A stretch of DNA of 64,000 nucleotides from Geomonas paludis (GTDB lineage Bacteria; Desulfobacterota; Desulfuromonadia; Geobacterales; Geobacteraceae), in NCBI RefSeq assembly GCF_014193585.1, contig NZ_BLXY01000001.1:1297033-1361032 (forward strand). The letters are read 5' to 3'. Under the pieces are notes generated by a model. The model was not told the DNA's origin and did no database searches. It was given only the letters and a program-made list of their open reading frames with translations. Both the position numbers and the translations under genes were made by a program. Within the stretch, counting starts at the first letter, position 1, and each line of letters starts with the position of its first letter. Shown here piece by piece: positions 15,651-24,708 of this stretch.

Positions 15651-17219
15651 ATGGACATCAACCTGAAGCTGAAACTGCTCTTCACTGACCGTGCCGGCAT
15701 ACTGGCAAGCCTCGCTGCGTTGATGGCCGCGGAGCAGTTCAACATCTGCGGCCTCGATGTGGAGAGGGAAGAAGGCAGGGCCACTCTCTACCTGGAAGCA
15801 GAGGGACAGGAGCAGGGGAGGCAGAGGCTCATCGACGCCATCGCCGCCCTTCCGGACCTCCTCGACATCGCCGTCATCCAGACGCTGCCGCACGAAAAGA
15901 GGGAAAAGCGGATGCAGATCCTCTTGGACAGCGTCAGCGACGGGTTCCTGTTCATCGACGAGGCCGGCTGCATCGTCCTCATGAACAGCGTGGCGCACCA
16001 GGTGCTGGGGATCTCACCAGAGTCGAGCCTGGGAAGGCGGATCACGGACCTGCAACTTCCCGACTACACGGTCCTCGAATGCCTGTCGGGCCGCAGCTTT
16101 GTCAACGTGAAGAAGGACATCATCACCAAGACCGGACGCCTGCAGCTCTTCGTCACCTGCAAGCCGATCACCGACAGCCGGGGCAGGATCATCGGCGCCG
16201 TCGAGATCATGAAGGACATGAAGGAGATCAAGAGCCTGGCCCACGCGCTGCTCAAGCCCCGGCAGATCACCTTCAGCGACATCATCGGGGAGAGCCGCGC
16301 CGTCAAGGACGCCCTTTCCTTCGCGCAGAAGATCGCCCGGACCGATTCCTACGTCTCGATACAGGGGGAGAGCGGCACGGGGAAGGAGCTCTTCGCCGCC
16401 GCCATTCACTCTGCCAGCGGCCGCAGCGGCCCCTTCGTGCCGGTGAACTGCGCGGCGCTGCCGGAGCACCTGCTGGAAAGCGAGCTGTTCGGCTTCGTGG
16501 GGGGGAGCTTCACCGGTGCCAGCAAGGAGGGGAAGCCCGGACTGTTCGAGGTGGCCCAGGGGGGGACCATATTCCTGGACGAGATCACCGAGCTCCCCCT
16601 GGCGCTGCAGTCGAAGCTTTTGCGCACGCTCCAGGAAAAAACGGTGCGGCGCATTGGCGGGACGCAGGAGATCCCGGTGAATGCCCGCCTCATCACCGCC
16701 ACCAACAAGCGCCTGGAGCAGATGGTGCAGGAGCGGACCTTCCGCGAGGATCTCTACTACCGGATCAACGTCCTCCCCATCCGCATCCCCCCCCTGCGCG
16801 GGCGCCCCGAGGACATCCCGCTTCTGGCCGAGCACTTCCTGATGCAGCTCAACCCCCTTCTGGACAAGCCGATCGCCGGCTTTACCAGGGAGGCGCTGGC
16901 GGAGCTTGCCGGCCACAGCTGGCCGGGCAACGTCCGCGAACTGCGCAACGTCATAGAGCGCTCCGCCATCCTCTGCAGCGGCGGGGAAATCGACGTCGAC
17001 GTCATCATGTTGAGCTTCGACCTGGATCAGACCAGGAGGGAGATACGCGTCCAGGGCCCCGCCACCGCACCGGGCGCATCGCTGCACGACAAACTGCAGC
17101 GCTACGAGCGGCAGATCATCGAGGAAGCCCTCTCCTGCTCCAAAAGCATCAGGCAGGCGGCAGCCACGCTGGGGCTCTCCCATACGGCGCTTCTGAAAAA
17201 GCTCAAGAAGGAAAGCTGA
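15651..17219 (+). CDS. Sigma-54 enhancer-binding regulator (ACT-PAS-AAA+-HTH, TyrR-like)
   Basis: ATG 15651 opens an ACT domain (LKLLFTDRAGILASLAALMA, residues 4-75). A PAS domain follows (~85-190, SVSDGFLFIDEAGCIVLMNS), then an AAA+ domain with Walker A GESGTGKE near residue 239, a GSFTGA loop (usual GAFTGA with Ala to Ser) near 283, and Walker B GTIFLDEI. The C-terminal ~45 residues hold a Fis/TyrR-type HTH (IRQAAATLGLSHTALLKKLK). 522 residues. ACT plus PAS suggests sensing an amino acid or a related ligand. It is encoded directly upstream of a sigma-54 promoter and the oxidoreductase operon, its probable target. Confidence 0.88.
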   Translation: MDINLKLKLLFTDRAGILASLAALMAAEQFNICGLDVEREEGRATLYLEAEGQEQGRQRLIDAIAALPDLLDIAVIQTLPHEKREKRMQILLDSVSDGFLFIDEAGCIVLMNSVAHQVLGISPESSLGRRITDLQLPDYTVLECLSGRSFVNVKKDIITKTGRLQLFVTCKPITDSRGRIIGAVEIMKDMKEIKSLAHALLKPRQITFSDIIGESRAVKDALSFAQKIARTDSYVSIQGESGTGKELFAAAIHSASGRSGPFVPVNCAALPEHLLESELFGFVGGSFTGASKEGKPGLFEVAQGGTIFLDEITELPLALQSKLLRTLQEKTVRRIGGTQEIPVNARLITATNKRLEQMVQERTFREDLYYRINVLPIRIPPLRGRPEDIPLLAEHFLMQLNPLLDKPIAGFTREALAELAGHSWPGNVRELRNVIERSAILCSGGEIDVDVIMLSFDLDQTRREIRVQGPATAPGASLHDKLQRYERQIIEEALSCSKSIRQAAATLGLSHTALLKKLKKES

Positions 17220-17229
17220 TCCCGCTGCT

Positions 17230-17286
17230 GGTAACTTAGGTTACCGCCTTGACCCAAAAGTTACCACCCGCCGACCCCGAGTTATC
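17230..17286. promoter_or_regulatory. Putative upstream activator sequence
   Basis: An inverted repeat GGTAACTTAGGTTACC (17230-17245) is followed by GTTACC at 17260 and GTTATC at 17281. The direct half-sites begin at 17240, 17260 and 17281, that is 20 and 21 bp apart on one helix face. They lie about 135-190 bp upstream of the sigma-54 promoter, the usual position for binding by a sigma-54 activator, most simply the one encoded next door. Confidence 0.65.
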
Positions 17287-17417
17287 GAGGGTTTAGCCGC
17301 GGTTGCGTCCGAATTGGCAACCTGGGTTTCCATTTCGCCGATCCCCTCGTTCTGCTCTTCCCGTTCCATCCGTTCAATCCCTCGTTTTTTCGCTTAGTTA
17401 ACTGCCGCTTCCCGTAC

Positions 17418-17433
17418 AGGCACACCCCTTGCT
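17418..17433 (+). promoter_or_regulatory. Sigma-54 promoter
   Basis: AGGCACACCCCTTGCT matches the -24/-12 consensus TGGCAC-N5-TTGCW except for the first base. GG (17419-17420) and GC (17431-17432) are separated by the obligatory 10 bases. Transcription would start near 17444, some 37 bp before the oxidoreductase operon. Confidence 0.8.
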
Positions 17434-17480
17434 GTATACGCCCCTGAACATGCGCAGGAGCAGATGGTACGGAGGTGGCC

Positions 17481-19784
17481 ATGCATCCCTTGGGAAACTC
17501 TGACAGCACAAACGGCGTCGTACTGCCGCAAGGAACGGATCTGCCGCTGGAGATCCGCGTGCACGGCCGCGGCGGGCAGGGGGGCGTCACCTGTGCCAAG
17601 CTGATCGCGGCACTCTACGCAAGGATGGGGCTTGCCGTGCAGACCTTCGGGGATTACGGTTCCGAGCGCTCCGGCGCACCGGTGCAGGCGTTCACGCGGG
17701 TGGACCGTCTCGCCATAACCAACCGCAACAAGGTATATCGGCCGGATCATCTGCTGGTCCTCGACGCGGGGCTGCTGGAGACCCCGGTTTTGGCCGGCGT
17801 CGCTCCCGGCGCGCTCATCCTCCTCAACACAAGCGGGGCTCCGGCCGACTTCGGGGCGCGCTACCGCGGCTACCGCCTGGCCACCGTCGACGCCACCGAC
17901 ATCGCGCGGGAACAGGGGATCGGCTCCAGCTCGGTAGTCATCGTCAACACCACCATCGTCGGCGCCTACGCCCGCATCCTGGGACTGCCGCTGCAACTGC
18001 TCGAGGAGGTCTACGCCTCTTTCGGCGTCCCGGGCGACCTCGCCGCCGCGCGACTGGCCCATGAGCGGGTGCGGATACAGGAAGCCTCGGCGGACGGGGC
18101 GTCTCCCGAAAACGCGGCGCCGCAGGCACCCGGCCAGGCTGTCGTCGCCCCCCTCACCGCGCCGGCGCAGGATTTCCCCATCGAACTGAGGACCGGGCTC
18201 TGGAGCAACCAGTCCCCTTCCTACTGCCGCTACACTCCCCCCTGCAACGCGGCCTGCCCGGCCGGCAACGACATCGTCGGCTTCGTGCAGGCCCTCAAGG
18301 AGCAGGGCCCGGAGGCCGCGGCGGCCATCCTTTTGCGCACCCAGGCGCTTCCCTCCGTCTGCGGCAGGGTCTGTCCCGCCCCCTGCATGAACCACTGCAA
18401 CCGCGAGGCGTTCGACGGGGCGGTCAACATCCGCAGCCTGGAGCGCTGGATCGCGGACAACTCCCAGGTCGTCCTGCCCAAACTTGCCGCACTCCGTCCC
18501 CGCCGCGTCGCCGTGGTGGGTGGAGGACCCGCCGGCCTGAGCGCCGCCTATCAGCTCGCCCTGCGCGGGCACGGCGTCACCATCTACGAGGCGGCCCCCG
18601 CCCTGGGCGGGGTGCTCCGCTACGGCATCCCGGCCTTCCGGCTGCCGCTCGACGTCCTGGATCGGGACCTCTCCCGCATCCTCGACCTCGGGGTCAAGGC
18701 CCGCTGCGGCGAGCGCCTCGGCCCTGCGGAACTTTCCCGCCTCGCCGCCGAGTACGACTCCGTCATCGTCTGCACCGGGTTCGGCGCGCCGCACCAGCTG
18801 GCAGTCCCGGGAGAGGAGCTTGCCGGCGTGGAGCAGGGGCTTCCCTTCCTGGACCGGGTCAAGGCGGGCAGCGAAAGCGTCTCGGGGCACGTGGTCGTGG
18901 TGGGGGGAGGCAACAGCGCCATCGACTGCGCCCGCAGCGCCCTGCGCCTGGGCGCCGCATCGGTCAGGCTCGTGTACCGGCGCAGCCGGCAGGACATGCC
19001 CGCCATCGACGAGGAGATCGCGGAGGCGGAGCAGGAAGGGGTGCGCCTGATGACCCGGCGTCAGCCGGTGCGCTGCCTCGGTAGCGGACGGGTCGCCGCC
19101 CTGGTGCTGGCGGAGGTGGAGCAGGGGGCGCCGGACGCGAGCGGACGCTGCCGCCCGGTGGTCACCGAGCGCACCACGGAGCTCCCCTGTGACCGGGTCC
19201 TTTTGGCCCTGGGACAGCAGGATGGCCTGGAGCCGTTACTGCCCGCCCGCTGGAAGGTCGACGCCGGGCGCGCCTGGAGCGAGGGGCAAGCGCTCTCCGT
19301 CTTCTTTGCCGGGGACTGTGCGACGGGCGAGGGGACGGTGACCCACGCCATCGGCAACGGGCATCGCGCCGCCCTGCGCGCACTGGCCGCGCTGGAGGGC
19401 GAGGAGGCCGAAGAGCTGGAAGGCGACCGTGAAGCAGGCGCGACGCAGCGGGTGGTCGCACCGGCGCAGATCCGCTTCTCCCATTTCGAGCCCGATCCCC
19501 CGGGCCGGGACCGGCACCTGCCGCTCAACCAGGCGCGCGCCGGCTTCCAGGAATTCAACCAGGGGCTGGCCGGCCCCGCCGAGGCTGAGCGCTGCTTTTC
19601 CTGCGGCCAGTGCACGAGCTGCGACACCTGCCTCGTCTACTGCCCGGACGGGATCATCTACCGCGCGCAGGATGGCTACCGGATCGATCTGGATCACTGC
19701 AAGGGATGCGGCATGTGCGTCGCGGAGTGCCCGAGAAGCGCCATGGAGATGAAGGACAAAGCCCTGCCGGGAGGTAGCCGATGA
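17481..19784 (+). CDS. 2-oxoacid:ferredoxin oxidoreductase gamma - GltD-like flavoprotein - delta fusion
   Basis: ATG 17481 follows GGAGG; 767 residues. Residues 15-190 are a gamma subunit (HGRGGQGGVTCAKLIAAL, FGDYGSERSGAPVQAF). Residues ~250-660 are a glutamate-synthase small-subunit-like flavoprotein with an N-terminal Fe-S Cys cluster (CNAACPAGNDIVGF, CGRVCPAPCMNHC), FAD motif VVGGGPAGLSAA and NAD(P) motif VVGGGNSAIDC. The end is a delta-type 2x[4Fe-4S] domain (CTSCDTCLVYCP and CKGCGMCVAECP). The fusion could couple oxidative decarboxylation of a 2-oxoacid directly to NAD(P)(H). Its stop overlaps the alpha gene. The substrate cannot be read from sequence; ACT control hints at an amino-acid-derived 2-oxoacid. 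Confidence 0.88.
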   Translation: MHPLGNSDSTNGVVLPQGTDLPLEIRVHGRGGQGGVTCAKLIAALYARMGLAVQTFGDYGSERSGAPVQAFTRVDRLAITNRNKVYRPDHLLVLDAGLLETPVLAGVAPGALILLNTSGAPADFGARYRGYRLATVDATDIAREQGIGSSSVVIVNTTIVGAYARILGLPLQLLEEVYASFGVPGDLAAARLAHERVRIQEASADGASPENAAPQAPGQAVVAPLTAPAQDFPIELRTGLWSNQSPSYCRYTPPCNAACPAGNDIVGFVQALKEQGPEAAAAILLRTQALPSVCGRVCPAPCMNHCNREAFDGAVNIRSLERWIADNSQVVLPKLAALRPRRVAVVGGGPAGLSAAYQLALRGHGVTIYEAAPALGGVLRYGIPAFRLPLDVLDRDLSRILDLGVKARCGERLGPAELSRLAAEYDSVIVCTGFGAPHQLAVPGEELAGVEQGLPFLDRVKAGSESVSGHVVVVGGGNSAIDCARSALRLGAASVRLVYRRSRQDMPAIDEEIAEAEQEGVRLMTRRQPVRCLGSGRVAALVLAEVEQGAPDASGRCRPVVTERTTELPCDRVLLALGQQDGLEPLLPARWKVDAGRAWSEGQALSVFFAGDCATGEGTVTHAIGNGHRAALRALAALEGEEAEELEGDREAGATQRVVAPAQIRFSHFEPDPPGRDRHLPLNQARAGFQEFNQGLAGPAEAERCFSCGQCTSCDTCLVYCPDGIIYRAQDGYRIDLDHCKGCGMCVAECPRSAMEMKDKALPGGSR

Positions 19785-20938
19785 AAGGACAACTGTTAAG
19801 CGCAAACCACGCCGCCGCCCTGGCCGCCACGCTGGCGGCGAGAGCCAACCGGACCGGACGCGGTTTTTGCAGCGGCGTCTATCCCATCACCCCCTCCACC
19901 GAGTGCATGGAGTTTCTCTGCGCCCAGCAGATCGAGAAGGGCAGGGTGGTGCGGGTCGAGAGCGAGCATAGCGCCATGGGGGTCTGCATCGGCGCCGCGG
20001 CGGCCGGAGCCCGCTCCTTCACCGCCACCGCCTCCAACGGCCTGGCCTACATGGCCGAGAACTGCGTCGCCGCCGCGGGGCTCAGGCTTCCCGTCGTGAT
20101 GGCCGTCGCCAACCGGACCATGGGGCCCCCCTGGAACATCTGGGCCGACCACGGCGACGCCCTGATGCTCAGGGACCTGGGGCTGATCCAGATCTACTGC
20201 GCCGACAACCAGGAACTCTTCGATACCGTGCTCTCCGCCTTCCGGCTGGCCGAGGACCAGCGGGTGCTGATGCCGGCCATGGTCTGCATGGAGGGCTTCA
20301 TCCTTTCCCACACGGTGGCGCAGACCGAGATACCCTCCCAGGAGCAGGTGGACCGTTTCCTGCCGCTCACGAGCGTCCCGCAGCAGCTAGGCAGCACGCC
20401 GCATTCCCTGGGGCAGATCGAGCTCCCGGCCCAGACCGAGACGCACCGCATGCAGCATCACCAGGCCATGCTGGCGGCCGAAACGGTCTTCGAGGAGGTG
20501 CGCGGGCATTTCGCTGACATCTTCGGACGGGAACTGCAGGGGGCGCTGGTCCCGTACCGGACCGAGGATGCCGACACCCTGATCGTCTCCCTGGGGACCA
20601 TGGGGCTCACCGCCCAGCGGGTGGTGGACCGGGCCAGGGAGAGGGGAGAGAAGGTCGGCTCGCTGCGGATCAGGATGCTGAGGCCGCTGCCCGTCGCCGC
20701 CATCGCCCGGGAGTTCGCGGGCAAGAGCCGCATCGCCATCCTGGACCGCGACATAAGCCTCGGTTTCGGCGGCGTACTCTGGGGCGAGCTGGCCCGCCTG
20801 GCGCAGGCCCCGGTGGTGCAGAACTACCTGGCCGGCATCGGCGGGGGCGACGTCCGTCCCGAACACCTGGAGCGGGTCCTGGCCGACCTCAAGGGGCGGC
20901 GCCAGTCGGGGACCCCGGTCAACGTGGAGGCCATATGA
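19781..20938 (+). CDS. porA: 2-oxoacid:ferredoxin oxidoreductase, alpha subunit
   Basis: Overlaps the fusion gene by ATGA. 385 residues. The pyrimidine-binding domain is evident: GVYPITPSTECMEFL, VVRVESEHSAMGVCIGAAAAGA with the conserved Glu, and FTATASNGLAYMAEN. A C-terminal transketolase-like domain II follows (DTLIVSLGTMG). It forms the catalytic core with the beta subunit, binding thiamine diphosphate between them, and converts a 2-oxoacid plus CoA to acyl-CoA and CO2. The gene symbol follows the pyruvate enzyme; 2-oxoisovalerate or an aryl pyruvate substrate is equally possible. Confidence 0.85.
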   Translation: MKGQLLSANHAAALAATLAARANRTGRGFCSGVYPITPSTECMEFLCAQQIEKGRVVRVESEHSAMGVCIGAAAAGARSFTATASNGLAYMAENCVAAAGLRLPVVMAVANRTMGPPWNIWADHGDALMLRDLGLIQIYCADNQELFDTVLSAFRLAEDQRVLMPAMVCMEGFILSHTVAQTEIPSQEQVDRFLPLTSVPQQLGSTPHSLGQIELPAQTETHRMQHHQAMLAAETVFEEVRGHFADIFGRELQGALVPYRTEDADTLIVSLGTMGLTAQRVVDRARERGEKVGSLRIRMLRPLPVAAIAREFAGKSRIAILDRDISLGFGGVLWGELARLAQAPVVQNYLAGIGGGDVRPEHLERVLADLKGRRQSGTPVNVEAI

Positions 20939-21867
20939 GAAACGAACCCCTGTTGGGCGGCATGGCCCAGAGCGCCGTGGACCGCGAGACCCCGCTCCTG
21001 CGCCCAGGCAACACCAACTGCGGCGGCTGCGGCATGTCCAACCTGCTCCAGATGATGCGCCGCGCCGTGGCCGACCGTCCGGTACAGCTGGTGATCCCCG
21101 CCTGCTGCGCGGCGATCAGCGCCGGCGCCTTTCCCCAGGCGGGGCTGGGCGCCCCGACCGTATTGACCACCTTCGCGTCGGCCGCCGCTGTCGCCACCGG
21201 CGCCGCCGCCGTGGCGCGGCTCAACGGCGAGGAGACCCGCGTCATCTGCCTGGCCGGGGACGGCGGCAGCTACGACATCGGCTTTGCCACCATGTCCGCG
21301 GCGGCCGAGCGCAACGAGGACATCCTCTACATCTGCTACGACAACGAGATCTACGGCAACACCGGCGGCCAGCGCTCCTCGGCCACCCCGGCGGGGGCGG
21401 TCACCACCAGCACCCCCGGCGGCAAGGTCGAGCAGAAAAAGGACATCATGGCCATCATGGCTGCGCACCGGATCCCGTACGCGGCCTCCCTGTCGCTGGC
21501 CCACGCCGACGACACCCTGAGGAAGCTGCGGCACGCCCTGGACCTGCGCGGCTTCCGCTTCCTGCACGTCCTCTCCCCCTGTCCCACCGGCTGGAAGTCC
21601 GAGCCGGCCCTGGGTATGGAGCTGGTGCGGCTGGCGGTGCGCTCCGGGCTCTACCCGGTGCTGGAGGTATTCGACGGCAGGAGGCACCAGATCAACATCG
21701 AGCCGGAGTTCTCGGACGAGGCGCTGGAGATGTACCTCTCCCTGCAGCGCCGTTTCCAGAACACCGGGCTCAAGGCCTCCGATCTCAGGCCCGCCATCGA
21801 GCGGCATTGGCTGAACCTGCGCGTCCTGAGCGGCCGCATCGTGCCGGCCCGGCGCGAAACACGCTAG
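20935..21867 (+). CDS. porB: 2-oxoacid:ferredoxin oxidoreductase, beta subunit
   Basis: ATGA overlap with the alpha gene. 310 residues. The thiamine diphosphate/Mg motif is GDGGSYDIGF then NEIYGNTGGQRS. A CGGCG near residue 27 with further cysteines (PACCAA and SPCPTGW) would ligate the proximal [4Fe-4S] cluster. The sequence around NTGGQ.S.ATP.GA.T resembles archaeal-type PorB. It completes a three-cistron operon in which gamma and delta functions are fused to a flavoprotein. A REP-like hairpin follows the stop and may end the transcript. Confidence 0.87.
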   Translation: MRNEPLLGGMAQSAVDRETPLLRPGNTNCGGCGMSNLLQMMRRAVADRPVQLVIPACCAAISAGAFPQAGLGAPTVLTTFASAAAVATGAAAVARLNGEETRVICLAGDGGSYDIGFATMSAAAERNEDILYICYDNEIYGNTGGQRSSATPAGAVTTSTPGGKVEQKKDIMAIMAAHRIPYAASLSLAHADDTLRKLRHALDLRGFRFLHVLSPCPTGWKSEPALGMELVRLAVRSGLYPVLEVFDGRRHQINIEPEFSDEALEMYLSLQRRFQNTGLKASDLRPAIERHWLNLRVLSGRIVPARRETR

Positions 21868-21872
21868 GCAGA

Positions 21873-21982
21873 AAGGGACAGGCTCCGTCAGGTGCCTGTC
21901 CCTCTAGCGGAACGCCCCTTTCAGCTCAGCAAGCTTGAATAGCACCAAGGGGACAGGCACCTGGCGGAGCCAGTCCCCTTCT
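21873..21982. repeat. Two REP-like hairpins, opposite orientation
   Basis: Core GGGACAGGCACC-n4-GGAGCCAGTCCC folds as an imperfect hairpin with A-A mismatches. The first copy (21873-21925) is inverted and carries the associated AAAGGGGCGTTCCGCTA flank; the second (21948-21982) is direct. Related copies are at 35317-35424, 38741-38793 and 50321-50354. Confidence 0.8.
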
Positions 21983-22048
21983 CCGGGCAAGTCCCCCTTT
22001 GCGAAGGGGGATTTAGGGGGATTTGCCTTTGGTGGGGATCCAAGGGGG

Positions 22049-22094
22049 CTCTCAGACTTTCTCAGATGTTCTCCGTGGCCAATGGTTTTAAGGA
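22049..22094 (+). repeat. CTCAGA-leader repeat, copy 3
   Basis: Same family as 14016-14060. Here its 3' end (GGTTTTAAGG) itself forms part of the ribosome-binding site of the gene starting at 22103. Confidence 0.8.
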
Positions 22095-22102
22095 GGAAGC
22101 AC

Positions 22103-22660
22103 ATGCGCAAATATGTAGGCGAAAGGGTAAAGAAGCTGCGCGAGGCACAGGGGCTCACCCTGGACCAGGTCTGCAAACTCACCGGGATCCCAGCGGAGCG
22201 GCTGCGGGCCTTCGAGGAAGGGACCGCGGTCCCCGCCATCGGGGCGGTCATCAAGCTCTCCCGTGTCTTCGGCTCCCGGGTCGAGGGGCTTTTGCACGGC
22301 GGCGGCGTGGTCTCGGAGGCGCTCACCATCTGTCGCAGCGGCGAATCGCTGGCAGGGGAGCAGGGGGACACCGACCAGGGGTATTCGTACAAGTCCCTGA
22401 CCCGTCCCGGCACCGCCGGCCACCTCATGGAGCCCTTCCTGCTCACTTTCGATCCGGCCGCCGAGCCCGGCGTCCCCATCGCGCACGACGGGCAGGAATA
22501 CGTCTACGTGCTGGAGGGTAGCGTCGAACTTTTCTATGACGGACGGACCCAGGTACTGGGCCAGGGAGACAGCGCCTATCTCGACGCCGGTCGCCCCCAC
22601 ACCTTCCGCGGTCTGGGCGACTCTCCCGCGCGCCTGCTGGCCGTGGTGAGTTCCGCCTGA
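22103..22660 (+). CDS. XRE-family regulator with C-terminal cupin sensor
   Basis: ATG 22103 after AAGGAGG; 185 residues. Residues 5-60 form a helix-turn-helix ([20 protein letters not shown] then [12 protein letters not shown]). Residues 115-180 form a cupin_2 barrel ([20 protein letters not shown], then [16 protein letters not shown] with metal-ligand-like His/Glu). HTH-cupin proteins usually sense a small metabolite and control an adjacent gene. Here the CoA-transferase follows after 41 bp on the same strand, so both are probably co-transcribed. Confidence 0.85.
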   Translation: MRKYVGERVKKLREAQGLTLDQVCKLTGIPAERLRAFEEGTAVPAIGAVIKLSRVFGSRVEGLLHGGGVVSEALTICRSGESLAGEQGDTDQGYSYKSLTRPGTAGHLMEPFLLTFDPAAEPGVPIAHDGQEYVYVLEGSVELFYDGRTQVLGQGDSAYLDAGRPHTFRGLGDSPARLLAVVSSA

Positions 22661-22701
22661 TTTGTTATTTGAACGAGGTACCGGCAAGGAGGAGACGTAC
22701 G

Positions 22702-24033
22702 ATGTCGTTGCAACAGTATAGGGAGAAGCAGGTCAGCGCCGAGGAAGCGGTGAAGATCGTCAAGTCGGGGGACTGGGTCGATTACGGGATCTGCCTGGGA
22801 CAGCCGATAGCGGCCGACCAGGCGCTCGCCGCACGCGCGGGGGAGCTCTCGGGGGTCCAGGTCAGAGGCATGGTGAGCATGCGCTTGCCCGCCATCTGCG
22901 CCATCCCCGAACCCGAAAAGCACTTCACCTGGAATACCTGGCACTGCACCGGCGTGGACCGCGAGATCCTCAGGAAGGGGTGTGGCTACTTCAGCCCGAT
23001 GCGCTACTCGGAGCTGCCCCGGTTCTACCGCGAGAACATCACCAAGATCGACGCGGCCATTTTCCAGGTCGCGCCCATGGACGACCAGGGGTACTTTAAC
23101 TTCGGGCCGCAGGGCTCCCACATGAAGGCGGTCTGCGACCGTGCGGAAAACATCATCGTCGAAGTCAACGAGAACATGCCGCGCTGCGTCGGCGATGAAC
23201 ACGCCATCCACGTTTCGCGGGTGAAGTACGTGGTGCAGGGGGAAAACCCGGTCCTCCCTGAAGTGAAGGGGGCGGAGCCCAGCCCGGTGGACCGCAGGGT
23301 GGCCGAGCTGATCATCGACGACATCCCCAACGGCGCCTGCCTGCAGCTCGGCATCGGCGACATGCCCGCCGCGGTTGGAGCGCTGATCGCGGAAACCGAC
23401 CTGCGCGACCTGGGCGTGCACACCGAGCTTTACACCGACGTCTTCGCCGAACTCTCCCTGCAGGGGAAGGTCACCGGCTCCAAGAAGAGCATCGACCGTT
23501 TCCGCCAGGTGTACACCTTCGCCCTCGGGACGCAGAAGCTGTACGATTTCATGCACGACAACCCGGAACTGCTCTGCCGCCCGGCCGACTACACCAACGA
23601 CGTTCAGAAGGTGGCGCAGTTGGACAACTTCATCTCCATCAACAACGCCGTCGAGGTCGACCTGTTCGGCCAGGTCTCCTCCGAGTCCTCCGGCGTCAGG
23701 CATATCAGCGGCACCGGCGGCCAGCTCGATTTCGTGACCGGCGCCTACCTCTCCAGGGGGGGCAAGAGCTTCATCTGTCTCTCCTCCACCTACGGCAAGA
23801 ACGGCAGCGCCAAGTCGCGCATCGTGCCCACCTTGCCCGTCGGCAGCATCGTCACCGCCCCGCGCAGTTGCACCCATTGGGTGGTGACCGAATTCGGGAA
23901 GGTGAATCTGAAGGGGCTCAGCACCTGGGAGAGGGCCGAGGCCCTCATCTCCATAGCCCATCCCGATTTCCAGGAAGAACTGATAAAGCAGGCCGAGCAG
24001 ATGAACATCTGGAGAAACAGCAACCGGATCTAA
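22702..24033 (+). CDS. Acetyl-CoA hydrolase/transferase family CoA-transferase
   Basis: ATG 22702 follows AAGGAGGAG; 443 residues. It matches the 4-hydroxybutyrate/butyryl-CoA:acetate CoA-transferase group: [14 protein letters not shown] at the N-terminus, [17 protein letters not shown] mid-protein, then [11 protein letters not shown] with a candidate catalytic Glu and [17 protein letters not shown]. The enzyme swaps CoA between acetate and another acyl-CoA. With the 2-oxoacid oxidoreductase upstream it could convert the resulting acyl-CoA to the free acid while saving CoA as acetyl-CoA. Donor specificity is not visible. Confidence 0.87.
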   Translation: MSLQQYREKQVSAEEAVKIVKSGDWVDYGICLGQPIAADQALAARAGELSGVQVRGMVSMRLPAICAIPEPEKHFTWNTWHCTGVDREILRKGCGYFSPMRYSELPRFYRENITKIDAAIFQVAPMDDQGYFNFGPQGSHMKAVCDRAENIIVEVNENMPRCVGDEHAIHVSRVKYVVQGENPVLPEVKGAEPSPVDRRVAELIIDDIPNGACLQLGIGDMPAAVGALIAETDLRDLGVHTELYTDVFAELSLQGKVTGSKKSIDRFRQVYTFALGTQKLYDFMHDNPELLCRPADYTNDVQKVAQLDNFISINNAVEVDLFGQVSSESSGVRHISGTGGQLDFVTGAYLSRGGKSFICLSSTYGKNGSAKSRIVPTLPVGSIVTAPRSCTHWVVTEFGKVNLKGLSTWERAEALISIAHPDFQEELIKQAEQMNIWRNSNRI

Positions 24034-24207
24034 GGGGCGCCAGCCGCTGCGACGATTGCTGGAAGACAAGGACAAGTAGATTATTCCTTTACCCGTAGTG
24101 GGGGGTGAGATAAAATCGCGCAGTGCGCGGGAGGGGGAAAAGGAGGGGATGGCAATACCTGCTCTTCACGAGGAATGTTGTCAATTTTTTCAAACAGAGG
24201 CCGCTGT

Positions 24208-24393
24208 ATGAACGCTACCCGGAAAAGTGCTGCATCTACAGAAGCGCAGCTTGTGCTGGAAAACCTTAAGGAGGCGGTAGCGCAGGCGTTGGAGAAGAAA
24301 AGACGGCTGGGTCAGTACGCGGTGATCTGGAAAGATGGCAAGCCGGTACTGACTGGTGACGATGCGCCGAAAACTGCCGAAACTCAGAAATGA
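24208..24393 (+). CDS. Small hypothetical protein
   Basis: ATG 24208 (MNATRKSAASTEAQLVLENL); 61 residues, one amphipathic helix then WKDGKPVLTGDDAP. No family recognised. It lies 50 bp before the DUF2442 gene on the same strand, an arrangement like small two-gene stress or toxin-antitoxin modules. Upstream spacing to the CoA-transferase is 174 bp with a purine-rich stretch but no clear promoter. Confidence 0.45.
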   Translation: MNATRKSAASTEAQLVLENLKEAVAQALEKKRRLGQYAVIWKDGKPVLTGDDAPKTAETQK

Positions 24394-24443
24394 GGTTTCC
24401 TAGATGAACAGAAACTTTCGGACGATATAAAGGGCCAGACGAC

Positions 24444-24698
24444 GTGAAAAAGGTAGCATCGATCAGTGCAAATGATGACTGGACCCTCGATGTCTGCTTC
24501 GCCAACGGCGAACTGCGCAGATACGATGTGAGCCCCCTGTTGCAAAGAGAGGCATTCAGAGGGCTGGAAGATGCCGCAATGTTCAAAACCGCCCGTAACG
24601 GCGGCTACTTCGTTGCGTGGGACAACGATGCCGACCTGAGTGCCGACACCCTCTATCAGGAAGGCGCACCCCTTCCGCCCACGTTTCATCCCACCTGA
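24444..24698 (+). CDS. DUF2442 domain protein
   Basis: GTG start, 84 residues. The sequence WTLDVCFANGELRRYDVSPLL, then FRGLEDAAMFKTARNGGYFVAWDNDADLSADTLY, spans the whole DUF2442 domain. DUF2442 proteins are often encoded beside DUF4160 proteins in putative toxin-antitoxin pairs. No DUF4160 gene is seen here. Function is unknown. Confidence 0.75.
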   Translation: MKKVASISANDDWTLDVCFANGELRRYDVSPLLQREAFRGLEDAAMFKTARNGGYFVAWDNDADLSADTLYQEGAPLPPTFHPT

Positions 24699-24708
24699 TC
24701 CGCACCAC

